Source: Sphingomonas sp.
GTDB taxonomy: Bacteria > Pseudomonadota > Alphaproteobacteria > Sphingomonadales > Sphingomonadaceae
Direction of reading: 5' to 3'
DNA: 33,119 bases
NCBI RefSeq assembly: GCF_030145815.1
Contig: NZ_JAIXHL010000032.1
Span: forward strand, 1-33,119
A program made the position numbers and the translations under genes. Under the pieces are notes generated by a model that was not told the origin of the DNA, made no database searches, and was given only the letters and a program-made list of their open reading frames with translations. Of this stretch, positions 15,402-24,312 are shown piece by piece; the stretch's first letter is position 1, and each line of letters starts with the position of its first letter.

Positions 15402-16519
15402 TGACCCGCATCCTCACGCCGCTGGTGAGCGCGATCGCCCTTTTCGCTGCCGCGCCCGCCTTTGCCCAGGATCATTCGATGCACGGCATGCCCGGCATGG
15501 CGCCGCCGGGCGAAGTGGCGCCGGCGCAGGAGAAGAAGAAGGACAAGGCCGCCGCCAGGCCGCGCGCTCAGACACCAGCGCCGGACGCCACCTCGGCGAT
15601 GGACCATTCGCAGCACCAGGCCAGTCCTGCGCCGCAGGGAGATGCGGCCGGTCAGCCGCAACCCGCGTCTCCCGCGATGCCGGAGATGCCGGGTATGGAC
15701 CATTCGCAGCATGGCCAGACAACGATGCCGGGAATGCCCGCCATGCCCGGCATGCAAATGACCGGCACGGCGCTTCCGGCCGGCAATGCGCCCCCGCCGC
15801 CTCCCCCAAGCGACCACTTCGCCGATCGTGATTTTCCCGGCGGCGAGATGGCGCGCTCGCGCGACATCATGATGAAGGATAGCGGCGGCAACAATTTCGG
15901 GCAAATGCTGCTCAACCTGTTCGAGTATCAGGCGCATAGCGGCCGCGATGGCTATCGCTGGGATGGCGAAGGCTTTTACGGCGGCGACATCAACCGGCTC
16001 TGGCTCAAGAGCGAGGGCGAAGGCGAGTTCGGCCGCGGCATCGACAGCGCCGAGGTGCAGGTGCTCTACAGCCGGGCCATCGACCCCTATTTCAATCTTC
16101 AGGGCGGTATCCGCCAGGACTTCGGCCGCGGGCCCGACCGCACCTACGCGACGATCGGCGTCGAGGGCCTGGCTCCTGGCATGTTCGAGGTCGAAGGCGC
16201 GCTGTTCCTCTCGACCAAGGGCGATGTTCTGGGCCGGGTCGAGGGCTATTACGACCAGCGCATCACCCAGCGCCTGATCCTCCAGCCGCGCGCCGAGGTC
16301 AATTTCGCCGCACAGGATATTCCGGAGAACGACATCGGTTCGGGGCTGGTCAACATAGAGCTCGGCGCGCGCCTGCGCTACGAATTCAGCCGCCAGTTCG
16401 CGCCTTACATCGGCGTCTCCTATCTGCGCAAAGCCGGAGACACGGCGCGGCTGTCGAGGCTTGCGGGCGAGGACGTCCATGCCACCAGCTTCGTCGCCGG
16501 CGTTCGCTTCTGGTTTTAG
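15401..16519 (+). CDS. copB: Copper resistance outer-membrane protein CopB
   Basis: The 372-residue precursor has a signal peptide ending AAPAFA before QDHSMHG. A Met/His/Pro-rich region of about 120 residues (MHGMPGM, MDHSQH, MPGMPAMPGM) should bind copper. From about 150 the CopB/PcoB beta-barrel follows (NLFEYQAHSGRDGYRWDGEG, IDPYFNLQGGIRQDFG, then LRYEFSRQFAPYIGVSY), ending in VRFWF, the aromatic C-terminus of outer-membrane proteins. ATG 15401 overlaps the copA stop, so the two are coupled. It is paralogous to the protein at 28374-29360 but has a longer Met-rich arm. Confidence 0.92.
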   Translation: MTRILTPLVSAIALFAAAPAFAQDHSMHGMPGMAPPGEVAPAQEKKKDKAAARPRAQTPAPDATSAMDHSQHQASPAPQGDAAGQPQPASPAMPEMPGMDHSQHGQTTMPGMPAMPGMQMTGTALPAGNAPPPPPPSDHFADRDFPGGEMARSRDIMMKDSGGNNFGQMLLNLFEYQAHSGRDGYRWDGEGFYGGDINRLWLKSEGEGEFGRGIDSAEVQVLYSRAIDPYFNLQGGIRQDFGRGPDRTYATIGVEGLAPGMFEVEGALFLSTKGDVLGRVEGYYDQRITQRLILQPRAEVNFAAQDIPENDIGSGLVNIELGARLRYEFSRQFAPYIGVSYLRKAGDTARLSRLAGEDVHATSFVAGVRFWF

Positions 16520-16536
16520 CATCAGGACGGCTGATG
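16520..16536 (+). terminator. Small hairpin after copB
   Basis: CATCAG-GACGG-CTGATG directly follows the copB stop. The 6-bp stem has no T-run, so any terminator or mRNA-stabilising role is weakly supported. Confidence 0.25.
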
Positions 16537-16609
16537 GCGGGGGCGAACAAGAGAGCGGGGCGTTACACTCATACCCAGGTCGGCCGGCGCCGAGCGAAGG
16601 AGATACGCC

Positions 16610-17083
16610 ATGGACCATTCGTCCCACATGAACACCCGGAAGATGGGCGCCTATTGGAGCCTTGCCGTTCAGACCGTCATCAGCGGCGTCATCATGTATC
16701 TGGTGATGTTCGTCATGATCGACAGGCTCGACAGCTTCTACAACAACCTCAACATGCTCTACATGACGCTGATGATGGTCGCACCGATGGTGGTGCTGAT
16801 GATCCTCGCCATGCGGCACATGTTCGCGTCGAAGGCCGCCAACATCGCGCTGATCGCCGCGTCGCTGGTCGCCTTCTTCGGCAGCTTTGCACTCATCCGC
16901 ACCCAGACCACGATCGGCGACACGGCCTTTCTGCGCTCGATGATCCCGCACCATTCCGGGGCGATCCTGATGTGCCAGGAAGCAAAGCTCAGCGATCCGG
17001 AAGTCATCCGGCTTTGCGAATCGATCAAGCGCTCGCAGCGGCAGGAAATCGACGAGATGAAGGCCATACTCGCGCGGCGCTGA
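16610..17083 (+). CDS. Membrane protein with DUF305 domain
   Basis: The 157-residue protein starts MDHSSHM, then has three membrane spans (about 14-36, 45-65, 75-95) and a C-terminal DUF305 segment, FLRSMIPHHSGAILMCQEA, running to the end. The conserved MIPHH is thought to bind metal in this family, which is common in copper clusters, but no reaction is established. A strong ribosome site (AAGGAG) lies before ATG 16610. It may be read from the copAB promoter, since only 90 bases separate it from copB, or from an unseen promoter of its own. Confidence 0.83.
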   Translation: MDHSSHMNTRKMGAYWSLAVQTVISGVIMYLVMFVMIDRLDSFYNNLNMLYMTLMMVAPMVVLMILAMRHMFASKAANIALIAASLVAFFGSFALIRTQTTIGDTAFLRSMIPHHSGAILMCQEAKLSDPEVIRLCESIKRSQRQEIDEMKAILARR

Positions 17084-17111
17084 GTGGCACGGTCGGGCTA
17101 CGCCCGGATAC

Positions 17112-18677
17112 GTGCGCCCGGCCAGGTATGTGAGCCGGCCGATGGTCGACACGAGGCGCGGGGCGGACGAGATTGCAAGCGACGTAGCGCGGCTTGCGCC
17201 GCTGTTCCTGCGACAGGCTGGCGGCCACGTCCTGACGCTGCTCGATCCTTCCGGGATCGTGCTGAGCTATAATGAAGAAGGCGAGCGTGCCGAATGCTGG
17301 CCGCTCGATCGCGTTCTGGGACAGCCCCACGACCTGTTCTACCCGCCAGACGAGATAACGGCAGGACGGCCCCGCGCCGACTTGGACGCCGCTCTGCGCG
17401 AAGGCACTCTGGAGCGTGAAGCCTGGCGAGTCCGCGAGAACGGCTCGGAATACCTTGCGCGATTGACCATCACTGCGCTGTTCGAAGACGACGCCCATCG
17501 AGGCTTTGCCTGCATCAGCCGGGATGTCACCGACGAGGCGGCGGTCCGGGCTTCAAACGAAACGCGCGAGCAGCATCTGCAATCGATCCTGGCGACCGTA
17601 CCTGATGCTATGATAATAATCGACGAGGCCGGCGTCATCACCTCGTTCAGCGCTGCTGCCCAGCGCATGTTCGGCTATTCGGAAGCCGAGCTCGTCGGGC
17701 AAAATGTCTCCTGTCTTATGCCTCAGCCCGACCGCGACCGGCACGACGAATACATCGCGCATTATCTGCAGACGGGCGAGCGCCGGATCATCGGTCTGGG
17801 CCGCGTCGTTGTGGGTCAGCGCCGCGACGGCTCGACCTTCCCGATGCAGTTGTCGGTCGGCGAGGCCGGTGAAGAGGGCCAGCGGCTTTTCACAGGGTTC
17901 ATCCGGGATCTCACCGCCAAGGAGCAGGATGAGCTCAGGCTCAAGGAACTGCAAGCGGAGTTGGTTCATGTCTCGCGGTTGAGCGCGATGGGTACGATGG
18001 CCTCCACGCTTGCTCATGAACTCAATCAGCCGCTCGCCGCAGTGGCGCTCTATCTCGAAACCATTCGGGACATGCTCGCTGTCCAGGATGATGAGCCATT
18101 CGTCTCTCTTCGGTCCGTAATGGACGATGCCGCTCAGGAGACGCTGCGCGCTGGCCACATCGTCCGGCGCCTCCGCGACTTCGTCGCACGCGGTGAGGTC
18201 GACAAGAGTTTGCACGACCTGCCGCAAGTCATCACCGAGGCAAGCCAACTGGCGCTGGTCGGCGCGCGCGAGCGGGGCATCCGTAGCTTCTTCGCAATCG
18301 ACCCCGCAGCCACGCCGGTCCTCATCGACAGGGTGCAGATCCAGCAGGTGCTCGTAAACCTGATGCGCAACGCCGTTGAGGCCATGGCAGAATCATCGAT
18401 CCGCGACCTCAAAGTCGCGACGAGTTTGCGTGCCGACGGCCTTGTCGAGGTTACGGTGGAGGATACCGGCCCCGGGATCGCGGAAGAAATTCGCGAACAA
18501 CTGTTCATGGCGTTCACATCGACGAAGGCCGACGGCATGGGCCTTGGCCTCTCGATCTGCCGGACGATCATCGAAGCACATGGCGGCCGCATCTGGATGG
18601 AGCGCTCCGACCGAGGCGGCACGTGCTTTCACTTCACGCTGATCCACGCGCGGGCGGAGGAGGAACATGGGGGATAG
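17112..18677 (+). CDS. fixL: FixL-like haem-PAS sensor histidine kinase
   Basis: The 521-residue soluble kinase has a first PAS domain (about 30-140), a second PAS domain (about 150-270) and a kinase core with phospho-acceptor His302 in AHELNQPLAAV. The second PAS carries His211 (RHDEY) and Arg231 (GLGR), twenty residues apart, as are the proximal haem His200 and oxygen-contacting Arg220 of Bradyrhizobium FixL. Haem-based oxygen sensing is therefore likely. ATP-binding boxes are visible: NLMRNAVEAM, DTGPGI, GMGLGLSI. The start is uncertain: GTG 17112 gives the longest frame, ATG 17142 is possible, and neither has a strong ribosome site. The fixJ start overlaps its stop. Confidence 0.85.
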   Translation: MRPARYVSRPMVDTRRGADEIASDVARLAPLFLRQAGGHVLTLLDPSGIVLSYNEEGERAECWPLDRVLGQPHDLFYPPDEITAGRPRADLDAALREGTLEREAWRVRENGSEYLARLTITALFEDDAHRGFACISRDVTDEAAVRASNETREQHLQSILATVPDAMIIIDEAGVITSFSAAAQRMFGYSEAELVGQNVSCLMPQPDRDRHDEYIAHYLQTGERRIIGLGRVVVGQRRDGSTFPMQLSVGEAGEEGQRLFTGFIRDLTAKEQDELRLKELQAELVHVSRLSAMGTMASTLAHELNQPLAAVALYLETIRDMLAVQDDEPFVSLRSVMDDAAQETLRAGHIVRRLRDFVARGEVDKSLHDLPQVITEASQLALVGARERGIRSFFAIDPAATPVLIDRVQIQQVLVNLMRNAVEAMAESSIRDLKVATSLRADGLVEVTVEDTGPGIAEEIREQLFMAFTSTKADGMGLGLSICRTIIEAHGGRIWMERSDRGGTCFHFTLIHARAEEEHGG

Positions 18678-19290
18678 ACGCATCATTCATCTGGTCGACG
18701 ACGAGGAGAGCATCCGCAAGGCGGCAAGCTTCGCGCTCAAAACCGCGGGCTATGATGTCATCGCCTACACCTCCGGAGTGGAATTTCTCAGGACAGCGAA
18801 GTCCGCTGAAGTAGGCTGCGTTATCTTGGATGTGCGGATGCCTGAAATGGACGGTCTCCAAGTCCAGACCACTATGGCTGCGCGTGGGATCAACATGCCG
18901 GTCATCGTCCTGACCGGCCACGGCGATGTGTCGGTAGCTGTGCAGGCTATGAAAGGCGGCGCGATTGACTTTCTCGAAAAGCCCTTCGAGAAGGCTGCCC
19001 TGCTCGAGGCCGTGAGGCGCGCTTTCGCTCGTCTCGACGATGTCGACCTTCGCGCGCTGGAATCGTCGGAAGCCGAGGTGCGGGTTGCTGCCTTGACCCC
19101 CCGCGAGCAGGAAGTGCTGGAAGGATTGGCGAACGGCTTGCCCAACAAGACGATCGCCTATGATCTGGGTTGCTCATCCCGGACGGTCGAGGTTCACCGC
19201 GCCAGCCTCATGGCCAAGCTCGAGGTCCGCAATCTCTCTGAGGCGTTGAGGATCGCCTTTGCCGCGGGCATGGGCCGCAAGCCGAAGTGA
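18667..19290 (+). CDS. fixJ: FixJ-type response regulator
   Basis: The 207-residue protein has a receiver (DDEE from residue 11, Asp55 in VILDVRMPEMDG, Lys105 in LEKPFEKA) and a LuxR-type helix-turn-helix (LTPREQEVLEGLANGLPNKT, then SSRTVEVHRASLMAKL). It is the evident partner of the FixL-like kinase: its ATG lies 11 bases inside the kinase gene. No fixK, nif or cbb3 oxidase genes are in the window, so the targets are unknown. A paralogue lies at 6865-7500. Confidence 0.9.
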   Translation: MGDRRIIHLVDDEESIRKAASFALKTAGYDVIAYTSGVEFLRTAKSAEVGCVILDVRMPEMDGLQVQTTMAARGINMPVIVLTGHGDVSVAVQAMKGGAIDFLEKPFEKAALLEAVRRAFARLDDVDLRALESSEAEVRVAALTPREQEVLEGLANGLPNKTIAYDLGCSSRTVEVHRASLMAKLEVRNLSEALRIAFAAGMGRKPK

Positions 19291-19326
19291 CTGCGACCTC
19301 TACGTAGCGACGGGACGAGGCGCGAT

Positions 19327-19779
19327 ATGCGATCGATGGTGCAATCGTCACACGGGTGTCCGCTTCTCGCAATGCCATCGGTCCGTTCCACTCAGCATGA
19401 TGGCAGATACACCATCCTCGTCTCCGACGACGATCCCGGCGTGCGGCGTGGCCTCCAGCTGCTGCTGAGATCGCGCGGCTATGCCGTGTGGGGATATACG
19501 ACCGGCCACGCGCTGTTGGCCGACCCCCGCGCGAAGGAGGCAGACTGCGTCATCCTCGACTATCGCATGCCCGACATCGACGGAATCGCGATGCTGCGTC
19601 ACCTTCGCGAGATCGGATGGTCGGGACGCGCCATCATGATCTCAGGCTTTCACGACACGCTGCTGGCCTGGCGGGCCGCCGAGGCGGGCTTCGATCACGT
19701 TCTCGCAAAGCCTTTGATCGGCAGGGCTTTGCTCGATGCGTTGGACCGGCACCGCGCCGAGGTTCTGCGAAAGCATTGA
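19327..19779 (+). CDS. Single-domain response regulator (receiver only)
   Basis: The 150-residue protein consists of a receiver: SDDD near 34, phospho-acceptor Asp in CVILDYRMPDIDG, Lys in LAKPLIGRALL. No output domain follows. An N-terminal extension of about 25 residues before the domain may be non-native; ATG 19372 is an alternative start, but GACGAGG precedes ATG 19327. Thirty-six bases after fixJ in the same direction, it may act as a phosphate sink or relay for the FixL-like kinase. That role is inference. Confidence 0.75.
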   Translation: MRSMVQSSHGCPLLAMPSVRSTQHDGRYTILVSDDDPGVRRGLQLLLRSRGYAVWGYTTGHALLADPRAKEADCVILDYRMPDIDGIAMLRHLREIGWSGRAIMISGFHDTLLAWRAAEAGFDHVLAKPLIGRALLDALDRHRAEVLRKH

Positions 19780-19841
19780 GTTATGGCGGCCGGCCCCCGG
19801 CAGCCTCAGCCCGGCGCGATGTGGAAAGCCGATCTGCGCCG

Positions 19842-20340
19842 TCAAAGCCAGTGGCTACGTTTGAACCGGATGTAGAGCCCAATGCAGACCGCAGCGATGA
19901 CGCCGAGGATGACGAAATATCCCCATTGCGTCTTCAGTTCGGGCATATTCTCGAAATTCATGCCGTAGATTCCGGCAATCGCGGTAGGCACCGCGAGGAT
20001 CGCAGCCCGGGCGGCAAGCTAACGGGTGATCGCACCTTGGCGCTGCTGTTCGAGCAGGTGACTCGCCTCGAACACCGAGATCAGGATGTCGCGGATGCCG
20101 GTGATGGCGCTCTCAACCCTGAGCATGTGATCGTCGAGCTTCGAAATCTGGTGGCCGTTGTCGGCACCTTCCATGGCAAGCGGGTGAAGGCCGTAATTCC
20201 CGGCGATGTCGGCAAGTTCTGTTTCGCTGGGCTGGGACATTTTGATCCACACGAAGTCATCCTTGCCGACGTGCTCGCACGCCGGATCGATCAGGGTCGC
20301 CGGCCGTAGCCGTTTGCCATTGTGACAAAGAACGGCGGCG
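19842..20340 (-). pseudogene. corA: Deleted corA (Mg/Co transporter)
   Basis: The minus strand first encodes a CorA-like N-terminus (DDFVWIKMSQPSETELADIA, GLHPLAMEGADNGHQ) and then jumps in frame to the C-terminal part (LDDHMLRVESAITGIRDILI, then LLEQQRQGAITR). A TAG at 20019-20021 interrupts it. Beyond the stop the same frame continues through the two-span pore end with the signature GIYGMNFENMPELK and stops at 19842-19844. About half of the normal 320 or so residues, including much of the cytoplasmic funnel, is missing. The gene is therefore non-functional. A start codon is not clear; about 20340 marks where similarity fades. Confidence 0.75.
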
Positions 20341-20582
20341 GCGACCGGAAGCCGTGTGCCTCGCCTATTGAGACGCGCGCACAAACACTCGTCATTCTTC
20401 AAGCCCAATCGCAGGAAGAAGAAGGCGGCGCGCAGCAATTCGAGCGAGAGCTTATAGAAAATGCGGCGGAGCGTTGGGTTTCGCAGAAGGCCGCTCCCGT
20501 TCATGACGCGCGTGGCTGGGCGGCGCGCTGCCACATCAAGGGCACGCAGACTGCGAAGGTCTGCGCACCCTTGATTGGCGAC

Positions 20583-20861
20583 CGCGAGGGTTTTCCTCTC
20601 TTGCGATGGTACCAAGCGATTGCCCGTGTGGTGCCTCTGCAATCGTGTCGCGAGGTCCTTCTCGGGGAGAAGCTGGACGGGATCGCAGCGGCGCAGGCCG
20701 AGGGGCGGATCGTCGCCGACTTCACGCCCCTGGATGTCGTCCGGCTTGTCGCCGCCCTCACCCAGCTCTGGTGCATGACCGGAGCTGCACGCGACGCTGC
20801 CGAGCACGCGGCGCGCCGGGCGACGATCATGCGGGCGGTGGGGCGACTGCTGCGCGTGTGA
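20583..20861 (+). pseudogene. C-terminal fragment of a TetR-family regulator
   Basis: The frame from about 20583 reads LLRWYQAIARVVPL, EKLDGIAAAQAEGRIVADFT and LDVVRLVAALTQLW, then RRATIMRAVGRLLRV and a stop. This follows the ligand-binding C-terminal half of TetR regulators. No helix-turn-helix precedes it; the upstream frame (20322-20582) looks unrelated and overlaps the corA scar on the other strand. It is probably a remnant left by a rearrangement. Confidence 0.5.
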
Positions 20862-21270
20862 TCGTGCGAGGCGCGAGCTGCACGCCCGCGCGCCGACCGG
20901 GACACAGCAAGCATTTTTCGCAACCTGCCGTACTGCCCAGCGGCAAAATCAGGGCGGCTCATGCACAAGCCGGCCCGTCGGCTCCGCGGATGCGATCGAC
21001 GTTCGAGGACTGCGCCGCCACTGCCGAACCGGATTGGATCATCGCCAAGTGACCCAGTGGCTGCGCGACGATCTCAGGTCGCCGGACTCGTCGCACGACG
21101 TTTCGTCAGGAGTCGTTTCATCTGCCTCAAAAGGCGAACCTGCGGCTCAATCCGGAAGAAGGCGCGACACATCCAGGAAACGAGGATCAAATGCGGTCCG
21201 CATCGGTATTACTTTCCCTGGCGCGTGCAAGCTCAGCAAAGGACTAATGTTCCCGGAGCATCTCTAGCGC
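20862..21270. other. Non-coding scar region
   Basis: No frame in these 409 bases carries a recognisable domain. The stretch runs from the tetR remnant to the AT-rich promoter region of the TonB receptor operon and may contain further decayed sequence. Confidence 0.4.
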
Positions 21271-21284
21271 TATACCTAGGTATA
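21271..21284. repeat. 14-bp perfect palindrome
   Basis: TATACCTAGGTATA is fully self-complementary. It opens the AT-rich 320 bases before the TonB receptor gene, unlike the GC-rich surroundings. It could be a repressor site; the cognate protein is unknown. Confidence 0.45.
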
Positions 21285-21448
21285 TCACGCCGACACCAAT
21301 AACATGTGATCATGCCGCTTCGCATTCTTGCCGGCCAAATGTCCCGATCATCAAATCGAAGCGTGCGAGGCTGCATTAAGATATGATATTCTATCTCCTA
21401 TCTCAGCAGCTTTGCAAATGGGCGCTCGCAAAAATATCTCTTCAGTCA

Positions 21449-21477
21449 TGAGGGTTCGACGTCTGGCGTGCGTATTA
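21449..21477 (+). promoter_or_regulatory. Predicted ECF-sigma promoter of the TonB receptor operon
   Basis: TGAGG (21449-21453, within TCATGAGG), 17 bases, then CGTATTA (21471-21477). The match includes the GTGCGTATT end and the GTTC spacer start seen in the sigma operon promoter. It lies about 120 bases before the start codon, so a long leader would include the palindrome at 21545. Confidence 0.5.
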
Positions 21478-21538
21478 TAGCTATATCTATATCTAAATTT
21501 CACGAGAATAAGGTATTGGAAAAACAGGAAAAATACTG

Positions 21539-21567
21539 TTGACCTGTATATACAACTGACGTTGTCT
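21539..21567 (+). promoter_or_regulatory. Likely HutC/GntR operator overlapping a sigma70-type -35
   Basis: The perfect palindrome TGTATATACA (21545-21554) follows TTGACC (21539-21544) directly. It resembles the TGTATA-TACA sites known for HutC-type GntR repressors. A -10 at the normal distance is poor (TTGTCT). Bound repressor would cover this region 45 bases before the receptor start. Confidence 0.5.
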
Positions 21568-21599
21568 GTGGCTGTTCTAAAACGTCAGGGGGATTGCAC

Positions 21600-24302
21600 A
21601 TGACCATCAGGATGGCCCTGCTCGGCAGCGCCGCCATCGTCGCGGGCTACGCCGCGCCGGCTCTCGCTCAGGCCGATCCGACACCGCAGCCAAAAGCACA
21701 AGTCCTGGGGGATGACAGCGACATCGTCGTTACCGGCTCACGAATCCGTCGGCAGGATCTGGCCGGGGTTGGACCGGCCACCGTGGTCACCGCCGAGCAG
21801 ATCCAAAATACCGGCATCGTCAATATCGAAACCGCCTTGCAGCGTTTGCCGGCCAATGCCGGCTTCGCGGGCAACCAGACATCGGCCTACTGGACCAACA
21901 ACGGTTATGGCACTGCTCAGGTCAATCTGCGCGGCCTCGGCATCAAGCGCACACTCGTGCTCCTCAACGGCCGACGCCTCGTCGCGGGCGGCACCGGCGC
22001 CAATTCCTCACCCGATCTCAACATGATCCCGGTCGTGGCGCTGGCACGCACCGATGTCCTCAAGGATGGCGCGTCCGCTATCTACGGGGCCGATGCCATG
22101 GCCGGCGTGGTCAACCTTGTCACGCGCACCGATTATAAAGGCCTGGGTCTCAGCGTCCGACAAGGCATTACCGAGCGCGGCGACGGCTCCGATCTCACCG
22201 CGGACCTACTTTGGGGCATTCGCAACGATCGTGGCGGGTTCATGGCAGCAGTCACCTACCAGAAGACCAGCGCCGTCAACATGGCCTCGCGTGCGCCCTG
22301 CTCGCTCGCTGAAACGACGCCGGGCTCGCTGAGCTGCGTCAACAGCGCCTCGACGATCGGCGGACGCGCGGTGCTGCCCAACGGCCAACAGATCAACTTC
22401 AACCAGGTACCCGGAGGGAACGGGAACTTCTACGAGCCTTACAGTCCCGCCAAGCACAACTTCAACTCGAACCCGTTTCTCAATGCGGTCAGCCCAGTCG
22501 AGCGCGTCAGCACGGCCTTCTTCGCGGACTATGCGCTGACCGACGGTATCCAGGCGTTCGGCGAGTTCCTCTATACGTTCCGCAAGTCGAATCAGATCGC
22601 GACACCCGGCACGCTGCGCAATCTCTCGATACCGGCCAGCAATCCGACCAATCCGACCGGCCAGAACCTGGTCCTGGCCCAGCGCCGCCTCGCCGAACCC
22701 GGCGCGCGCCACTTCTTCCAGGAGACCGATACCTGGCAAGGCACCTTCGGGCTGCGCGGCAAGCTGGCGAACGACTGGGCCTGGGAAGTCGCGGGCAGCT
22801 TCGGGCGTAACACGGCCGTCGACGGCTCGACCAACATCGCCAATCTCGAGCGCGTCGCGAACACGCTCGACAGGAGCAAATGCTCCAGCACGGCGGGCGC
22901 GGCCATCCCCTGCGGTGACTATCTTGGGTTCGGAGACCTGACACCTCAGGTTCTGGATTATATTCTGTTCACCTCGCGCGATCGCGGAGGCAACGAACTC
23001 GGCACGGTCACGGCTGACCTCAACGGCGATCTCTTCTCCCTTCCAGCCGGCGCGGTGTCCTTCGCCACCGGCGTGGTCTATCGGCGCGAAAAAGGCTGGC
23101 GCGATCCCGACCCGTTGACGGTGCTCGGCGTGGCGAACGTCAATCAGCAGGATCCTATTTCGGGCTCGAGCACCGCCAAGGAAGCCTATCTCGAGCTATC
23201 GGTGCCGGTGCTTGCCAACACAGCTTTCGCCAAGGCGCTCACGCTCGATGGCGCAGTCCGCTACTCAGACTATAATCTCTTCGGGAGCGACTGGAATTAC
23301 AAGCTCAGTGCCGACTGGGTAGTCAATGACAGCATCCGTCTGCGCGGCACTTATGGGACGGGCTTTCGCATTCCCAACGTGCCGGAGCTTTTCGGCGGCG
23401 TCTCGGAGGGCAATCTGACCACGACCGATCCCTGCTCGCGCTACACCTCCAGCGGCAACGTGACCTTGATCGCCAATTGTCAGGCGTCCGGTGTGCCGGC
23501 CAACTATACGCAGCTCGGCACCACGATCCTCACCACAGTGGGCGGTAACCAGAGCCTTCGGCCCGAAAGCTCCACGACCTGGACCGTTGGTACGGTGATA
23601 TCGCCGCGCGGCATCATCCCAGGGTTGTCGCTGACGGCAGACTGGTTCGACATCAAGATCAAGGACGCGATCCGGGCCATTCCCGGCTCGACCAAGCTCG
23701 CAGTCTGCTATGCGAGCCAGAACCTGTCGCACCCGTTCTGCAGCGACTTTACGCGCAGCGCGCTGACCGGCGAGGTCACTTACCTCTCCGCCCAGCCCAT
23801 CAACACCGGCCGCGAGGAGATGAATGGTCTCGATCTGGGTCTGGTGTACAGTGGTGCGGTGGGCGAGGTGAAGATCTCCTTGGATCTCAACATGACCTAT
23901 CTCAACAAATATGTCGTAAACCCCTTCCCCGGCGGCGCGCCGATCTATTTCGACGGGTTTATCGGGGGCGGCAATGGCGGCTATCCGAAATGGCGTGGTT
24001 ATGGCGTGCTGACGGCGGAAAAGGACGGCATCAGCGCGACCTGGTCGACACAATGGATCGGCAAGGCGACCGACTTCAACGCATCGGCCGGCGACATCGG
24101 CTACCGCACGCCGAACGTCTTCTACCACAATCTTCAGCTTGCCTTCGCGATCGACGAGAAGACACGTTTCCAGATCGGGGCCGATAATCTGTTCGACCGC
24201 AAGGCGCCCTATATCCAGAGCTTCACCGATGCCAACACCGACACGATGACCTATGATCTGCTCGGACGGCGCTTCTACGCCGGCTTCCGAACCGCGTTCT
24301 GA
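21600..24302 (+). CDS. TonB-dependent outer-membrane receptor
   Basis: The 900-residue precursor has a signal peptide ending APALA, a TonB-box-like DIVVTGSRI at about 40-48, a plug domain (VVTAEQIQNTGIVNIETALQ, NLRGLGIKRTLVLLNGRRLV, DVLKDGASAIYGADAMAGVV) and a beta-barrel ending in GRRFYAGFRTAF with the final Phe. It imports a bound ligand across the outer membrane using TonB energy. ATG 21600 is used, with AGGGGG eight bases before it. Two PepSY proteins follow in the same operon, which often indicates chelated-metal or similar cargo, but the ligand cannot be read from sequence. Cys pairs in barrel loops suggest disulphides. Confidence 0.9.
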   Translation: MTIRMALLGSAAIVAGYAAPALAQADPTPQPKAQVLGDDSDIVVTGSRIRRQDLAGVGPATVVTAEQIQNTGIVNIETALQRLPANAGFAGNQTSAYWTNNGYGTAQVNLRGLGIKRTLVLLNGRRLVAGGTGANSSPDLNMIPVVALARTDVLKDGASAIYGADAMAGVVNLVTRTDYKGLGLSVRQGITERGDGSDLTADLLWGIRNDRGGFMAAVTYQKTSAVNMASRAPCSLAETTPGSLSCVNSASTIGGRAVLPNGQQINFNQVPGGNGNFYEPYSPAKHNFNSNPFLNAVSPVERVSTAFFADYALTDGIQAFGEFLYTFRKSNQIATPGTLRNLSIPASNPTNPTGQNLVLAQRRLAEPGARHFFQETDTWQGTFGLRGKLANDWAWEVAGSFGRNTAVDGSTNIANLERVANTLDRSKCSSTAGAAIPCGDYLGFGDLTPQVLDYILFTSRDRGGNELGTVTADLNGDLFSLPAGAVSFATGVVYRREKGWRDPDPLTVLGVANVNQQDPISGSSTAKEAYLELSVPVLANTAFAKALTLDGAVRYSDYNLFGSDWNYKLSADWVVNDSIRLRGTYGTGFRIPNVPELFGGVSEGNLTTTDPCSRYTSSGNVTLIANCQASGVPANYTQLGTTILTTVGGNQSLRPESSTTWTVGTVISPRGIIPGLSLTADWFDIKIKDAIRAIPGSTKLAVCYASQNLSHPFCSDFTRSALTGEVTYLSAQPINTGREEMNGLDLGLVYSGAVGEVKISLDLNMTYLNKYVVNPFPGGAPIYFDGFIGGGNGGYPKWRGYGVLTAEKDGISATWSTQWIGKATDFNASAGDIGYRTPNVFYHNLQLAFAIDEKTRFQIGADNLFDRKAPYIQSFTDANTDTMTYDLLGRRFYAGFRTAF

Positions 24303-24312
24303 AGGGCAGCAC

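Noticed and set aside
15341..17152. A 603-codon minus-strand frame opposite copB and the DUF305 gene
   Set aside because: The composition is that of a GC-rich shadow and it spans two well-supported genes and their gap.
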